From: an uncultured archaeon
GTDB taxonomy: Archaea; Korarchaeota; Korarchaeia; Korarchaeales; Korarchaeaceae
NCBI GenBank assembly: GCA_938073845.1
Contig: CALJEO010000150.1
Coordinates: 1 to 9,226, forward strand
Reading direction: 5' to 3'
DNA length: 9,226 bases
The position numbers and the translations under genes are program-made. Positions 5,936 through 9,226 of this stretch are shown in pieces. The notes under the pieces were generated by a model. The model was given only the letters and a program-made list of their open reading frames with translations, did not search any database and was not told the origin of the DNA. Numbering within the stretch: the first letter of the stretch is position 1; the number at the start of each line of letters is the position of its first letter.

Positions 5936-6019
5936 GAAAGGGATAAGCCTGAAAGTTTTAAGAAATAGGAAATTCGGAAAATTAATATTGTGTAATTTTT
6001 CGTTAAATTAGGGGATGCC
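5936..6019 (+). promoter_or_regulatory. AT-rich control region of the cooFSC operon with an inverted repeat
   Basis: The 84-base gap is far richer in A and T than its flanks. Two TATA-like candidates are visible: GTTTTAAGAAA near 5955-5964, and ATTAATATT at 5981-5989, which follows a purine-rich BRE-like GGAAA. The second would start transcription about 9 bases before the ATG at 6020. An inverted repeat has arms CGGAAAATTA (5975-5984) and TAATTTTTCG (5993-6002), 9 of 10 bases matching around an 8-base spacer; it overlaps the second TATA candidate. This is a plausible operator for the CorR-like protein. GGGG at 6011-6014 may serve as a weak ribosome binding site. Confidence 0.5.
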
Positions 6020-6589
6020 ATGATAAGACCCCTTGAGGAGTTCCTCATCTACGTAGACCCCTCCCGCTGCCTGGGATGCAGGAGTTGCGAGTTGGCCTGT
6101 GCGGTTGAGCATTCCTCCAGCAAGTTGATTTACACTTCGATATACGAGGAGCCCAGGCCGAAGCCTAGGACGAGTGTGGTGGTGACTGACAGCGTATACG
6201 TCCCCTTGAGGTGTATGCACTGCGATCCGGCCCCCTGCGTTGAGGCATGCCCGACCGGCTCCATGAGGAGGACCGATGAGGGCTTCGTGCTCTCCGACCC
6301 ATCGAGGTGCATAGGCTGTAGGACCTGCCTACTAGCGTGTCCCTTCGGGCATCCCAGTTACAGCAGCAAGGGGAAGGTGATGAAGTGCGATCACTGCATC
6401 GACAGGTTCAGAATGGGCCTACCGCCCGCCTGTGTTGAAGCTTGCCCAACCGGGGCCCTGAGGTTCGGCAGGGCTGAGGATCTACTCGCTGAGGAGAGGA
6501 GGAAGAGGGCCCTCGAGCTGATAACGGGCCTGGGGGAGGGAGGGGTCGTTTACAGGAGGACCGCCGTCAGCGCGGTCCCTGGGAGGTGA
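6020..6589 (+). CDS. cooF: CooF-like four-cluster ferredoxin, electron acceptor of CO dehydrogenase
   Basis: 189 residues with 16 cysteines arranged as four [4Fe-4S] sites: C17/20/23/27, C65/68/73/77, C97/100/103/107 and C123/126/138/142. This is the CooF/HycB/DMSO-reductase-B-type polyferredoxin pattern, with paired CxxCxxCxxxC sites and two CVEACPTG segments (C73-G80 and C138-G145). It has no signal peptide, so it acts in the cytoplasm. It should take electrons from the D/B clusters of CooS and hand them to a membrane hydrogenase or another acceptor. It is the first gene of the operon, 84 bases after corR; its stop at 6587-6589 lies in the ribosome binding site of cooS. Similar proteins also serve formate dehydrogenases and hydrogenases, so the specific role rests on the adjacent cooS. 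Confidence 0.9.
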   Translation: MIRPLEEFLIYVDPSRCLGCRSCELACAVEHSSSKLIYTSIYEEPRPKPRTSVVVTDSVYVPLRCMHCDPAPCVEACPTGSMRRTDEGFVLSDPSRCIGCRTCLLACPFGHPSYSSKGKVMKCDHCIDRFRMGLPPACVEACPTGALRFGRAEDLLAEERRKRALELITGLGEGGVVYRRTAVSAVPGR

Positions 6590-6590
6590 T
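6582..6590 (+). promoter_or_regulatory. Strong Shine-Dalgarno sequence of cooS
   Basis: GGAGGTGAT is a full-length complement to the usual archaeal 16S rRNA 3' end, seven bases (counted from GGAGG) before ATG 6594, and it includes the cooF stop codon. It settles the start over the in-frame ATG at 6606 and suggests high, coupled translation of the catalytic subunit. Confidence 0.75.
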
Positions 6591-6593
6591 TCC

Positions 6594-8519
6594 ATGGAGG
6601 GGAGGATGTACGAGAGGCTGTTGAGAGTCATGAGGAGGGAGTTTTACCAGCAAGCATCAGTGGATCCGACTGTCCCACAGCTCCTTGAGAAGGCTGAGGA
6701 GGAGGGTGTTGAGACCGCCTGGCATCGCTACCTCAAACAGCAACCTCAGTGCGGTTTCGGATTGCTGGGCGTCTGCTGCAAGAACTGCGGCATGGGACCC
6801 TGCAGGATAGACCCGTTCGGCTACGGACCGACGAAGGGGGTATGCGGTGCGGATGCCGATACAATCGCGACCAGGAACCTGATGAGGGCTCTGGCAGCTG
6901 GCACAGCCTCCCACGGTGATCATGCCAGAGATATCGTGGAGGTGTTCAGGGGGATGGTGGAGGGGTGGGTGAAGGATTATAGGATCGCTGATGAGCAGAA
7001 GCTACTTGGAATAGCGAAGGCTCTGGGTATAGAAACGGAGGGTAAGGGGATCCTGGAGATAGCCAGAGAAGTGGTTGAGATAGCTGAGATGGAGTTCGGT
7101 AAACCGGGTGAGGAGCCCCTGAGGTTCCTGAACGCTTACGCTCCCGCGAGGAGGAAGAGCTTGTGGAGCAAGCTCGGGATAATGCCGAGGGCCATAGATA
7201 GGGAGGTGACTGAGGTGATGCACAGGACACATATGGGCGTCGATGCCGATCCCCTCAACCTCATAGCCCACGGCCTGAGGACGGCCCTGGCAGACGGTTG
7301 GAGCGGTTCCATGATGGCGACGCTATTCAGCGATACGATGTTCGGAACTCCGAAGCCGATAAAGGTGATGGCAAACTTAGGAGTCCTCAGAGAGGATGCG
7401 GTGAACATAATGGTTCACGGACACAATCCCCTGCTCTCAATGAAGATAGCTGAGGTCGCTAAGGATCCTGAGTTGGTGGAGCTAGCCAAGAGCCTAGGCG
7501 CCGAAGGGGGCGTAAACGTCGTGGGGATGTGCTGCACTGGGAACGAGGTGCTGATGAGGCTCGGAATACCAATAGCTGGGAACTTCCTGCAGCAGGAGTT
7601 AGCGATAGTGACTGGAGCCCTGGAGGCTGTTGTAGTCGATTACCAGTGCATAATGCCCGCTCTCGTGGACGTGGCCTCCTGTTACCACACCAAGGTGATA
7701 ACCACGGATCCGAAGGCGAAGGTACCTGGAGCCATTCACATGGAGTTCGATAAGGCTAGAGCTACCGAGAGCGCCAAGGAGATAGTTAAGTTAGCTGTGG
7801 AAAACTTCAAGAACAGGGTTAAGGAGAGGGTATTCATACCTAAGGAGAGGATGGAGGCCGTGGTTGGCTTCAGCGTTGAGGCGATTCTATCGGCCTTAGG
7901 AGGTACGCTCGAGCCTTTGGCGGAGGCACTGAGGACCGGTAAGATAAAGGGGATCGCTGGCGTAGTGGGGTGCACTAACCCGAAGGTGAGGCAGGATAGC
8001 TCTCTCGTTACGATAACCAAGGAGCTGATAGCCAACGATGTCCTCGTGGTTGGTACCGGTTGCTGGGCCATCGCTATGAGCAAGCATGGTCTCTTCAAGC
8101 CAGAGGCAGCTGAGCTGGCTGGCTCGGGTCTGAAAGAAGTGTGCAAGGCCTTGGGAATACCTCCTGCCCTTCATATGGGGAGCTGTGTCGATTGCAGTAG
8201 GATGCTCATAGCCCTAGCAGCTCTGGCGGATCACTTAGGAGTCGATATGAGCGATCTTCCAGTCGCTGGCTCCGCTCCGGAGTGGTACAGTGAGAAGGCT
8301 GTCGCCATAGGGAGTTACTTCGTGGCCAGCGGCCTCTTCGTCCATCTTGGCGTGGTGCCCCCTGTACTCGGTTCGCCCAAGCTCGTGGAGATACTGACGA
8401 AGGGTGCCGAGGAACTCGTGGGAGGTAAGTTCTTCGTGGAGACAGACCCTCAGAAGGCGGCTAAGGCAATGATAGAGCACATAAGGGAGAAGAGGAGGAA
8501 GCTAGGTTGGCCCCTCTAG
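6594..8519 (+). CDS. cooS: Anaerobic carbon monoxide dehydrogenase, Ni-Fe-S catalytic subunit
   Basis: 641 residues, the usual size for monofunctional CooS. It oxidises CO with water to CO2, two electrons and two protons. Every cluster ligand known from the Carboxydothermus enzyme has a counterpart. Cluster D at the dimer interface: C53 and C61. Cluster B: C62, C65, C70 and C84. The Ni-4Fe-4S C-cluster: His in VHGHNP (H275/H277), C314 in GMCCTGNE, C352 in YQCIMP, C460 in VGCTNP, C490 in GTGCWA and C531 in GSCVDC. The catalytic Lys is K568 in APEWYSEKA. The proton-relay region reads SHGDHARDIV (106-115): two His (H107, H110) are kept, but the next expected one is D113. It is predicted cytoplasmic and homodimeric. 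It lies between its electron acceptor gene and its nickel ATPase gene; no acetyl-CoA synthase is nearby, which argues for energy-yielding CO oxidation rather than carbon fixation. Confidence 0.97.
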   Translation: MEGRMYERLLRVMRREFYQQASVDPTVPQLLEKAEEEGVETAWHRYLKQQPQCGFGLLGVCCKNCGMGPCRIDPFGYGPTKGVCGADADTIATRNLMRALAAGTASHGDHARDIVEVFRGMVEGWVKDYRIADEQKLLGIAKALGIETEGKGILEIAREVVEIAEMEFGKPGEEPLRFLNAYAPARRKSLWSKLGIMPRAIDREVTEVMHRTHMGVDADPLNLIAHGLRTALADGWSGSMMATLFSDTMFGTPKPIKVMANLGVLREDAVNIMVHGHNPLLSMKIAEVAKDPELVELAKSLGAEGGVNVVGMCCTGNEVLMRLGIPIAGNFLQQELAIVTGALEAVVVDYQCIMPALVDVASCYHTKVITTDPKAKVPGAIHMEFDKARATESAKEIVKLAVENFKNRVKERVFIPKERMEAVVGFSVEAILSALGGTLEPLAEALRTGKIKGIAGVVGCTNPKVRQDSSLVTITKELIANDVLVVGTGCWAIAMSKHGLFKPEAAELAGSGLKEVCKALGIPPALHMGSCVDCSRMLIALAALADHLGVDMSDLPVAGSAPEWYSEKAVAIGSYFVASGLFVHLGVVPPVLGSPKLVEILTKGAEELVGGKFFVETDPQKAAKAMIEHIREKRRKLGWPL

Positions 8520-8531
8520 AGGGGGTAATTC

Positions 8532-9226
8532 ATGCTCAGGGTCATAGTCGCTGGGAAGGGGGGAGTCGGAAAGACAACCGTGGCCTCATTGCTCTCATTT
8601 TTCCTATCATCTAGGGGGAAAAGGGTCTTAGCCATCGATACTGACTCCGTTCCGAACCTAGCGTTCTCTCTCGGTGTTCCGGATGATTTGAGGAGAGAGA
8701 TCGTCCCCGTGGTCAGGAACGAGGGGCTGATCGAGGAGAGGGTAGGAGCTAAGCCGGGTGAGAGCTGGGGTCTCCTCTTCAGGCTCAACCCTAAGGTGGA
8801 TGACATAGCCGAAAGGTACGGTGTGAGGGTGGATGAGAATCTGAGCCTCCTGGTAATCGGAAGCATAGATTCGGCGAAACAAGGATGCCTATGTCCAGCT
8901 ATAGCCCTAGGTAAAGTTTTGTTATCCCACCTCCTGATGGAGGAACGCGATGCCATCGTGGTGGATGCTGAGGCCGGGGCCGAGGTTTTCGGAAGGGGGT
9001 TGGCTGAGAGGTTCGATTACATGCTCTGCGTCACGGAGCCCACCAGGAAGTCAATAGAGATAGCTAGGAAACTCGCTGAGATGGGAAGGGAGCTGGGGAT
9101 AGGGGAGATTATCTACATAGTGAATAAGTTCTCAGGTAGCGATTCCGAAAGGGAGAGGATATCGGCTGAATTGGGTAGGAAGTGCATCTTCATCCCCTAC
9201 GATGAGTCCCTCGTGAGGGCCGAGGT
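8532..9226 (+). CDS. cooC: CooC-type nickel-insertion ATPase for CO dehydrogenase (3' truncated by window)
   Basis: The 231 residues present are most of a CooC protein (usually about 250), so only the C-terminal end is missing. It is a MinD/SIMIBI-class P-loop ATPase: deviant Walker A GKGGVGKTT (8-16) with signature K9, IDTDSVPNLA (35-44) as the switch I region, and DAEAGAEVFGRG (145-156) as switch II, close to the DxEAGxxxxGRG pattern of CooC. GCLCPAIA (118-125) carries the C119-x-C121 pair that binds nickel or zinc between the two subunits of the CooC dimer. ATP hydrolysis drives nickel loading of the CooS C-cluster. ATG 8532 lies 12 bases after the cooS stop and is preceded by a G-rich ribosome binding site (GGGGGT at 8521-8526), so it is in the same operon. 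Confidence 0.93.
   Translation, partial: MLRVIVAGKGGVGKTTVASLLSFFLSSRGKRVLAIDTDSVPNLAFSLGVPDDLRREIVPVVRNEGLIEERVGAKPGESWGLLFRLNPKVDDIAERYGVRVDENLSLLVIGSIDSAKQGCLCPAIALGKVLLSHLLMEERDAIVVDAEAGAEVFGRGLAERFDYMLCVTEPTRKSIEIARKLAEMGRELGIGEIIYIVNKFSGSDSERERISAELGRKCIFIPYDESLVRAE

Noticed and set aside
1..9226. CRISPR array, insertion sequence or integrase-type mobile element
   Set aside because: No regularly spaced direct repeats, terminal inverted repeats with a transposase, or recombinase genes are visible.

Overview
The window looks like chromosomal DNA from a thermophilic, anaerobic archaeon. Arginine is written mostly as AGG and isoleucine often as ATA. Genes that begin a transcript have TATA-like boxes about 24-28 bases before the start codon, which suggests leaderless mRNAs, while genes inside the operon carry Shine-Dalgarno sequences. 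A DUF422 carotenoid-type membrane protein and the CO-oxidation gene set also fit an archaeon. A deep Thermoproteota or Korarchaeota lineage is my guess; the sequence alone does not settle it.

Left part (1-4029), ordinary chromosomal genes: the possible tail of a CPBP-type membrane protease (frame open from the left edge), a CoA-binding (YccU-like) protein (+), a convergent GNAT acetyltransferase (-), a gap of about 340 bases, a DUF422 membrane protein (-), and a divergent M20/ArgE-DapE-type metallohydrolase (+) whose start is best placed at 2818. Region 4030-4237 holds no convincing gene but contains nested dyad symmetries just upstream of the next promoter.

Right part (4238-9226), a carbon monoxide module on the + strand. 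A V4R-domain protein (CorQ-like) overlaps a protein that joins an N-terminal radical-SAM-like, cysteine-rich region to a C-terminal ModE/LysR-type DNA-binding domain (CorR-like). After an AT-rich gap of 84 bases containing an inverted repeat come a four-cluster ferredoxin (cooF), the Ni-Fe-S carbon monoxide dehydrogenase (cooS) and the nickel-insertion ATPase (cooC, cut by the window end).

The proposed logic is that CorQ/CorR sense CO or redox state and control cooFSC; CooC loads nickel into CooS; CooS oxidises CO to CO2; CooF passes the electrons on, probably to a hydrogenase or other acceptor encoded beyond the right edge. No acetyl-CoA synthase, hydrogenase or CooA-type regulator is visible. 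The most unusual element is the radical-SAM-like/HTH fusion, whose GGE-type motif is replaced, next to an enzyme operon that itself needs metal clusters.
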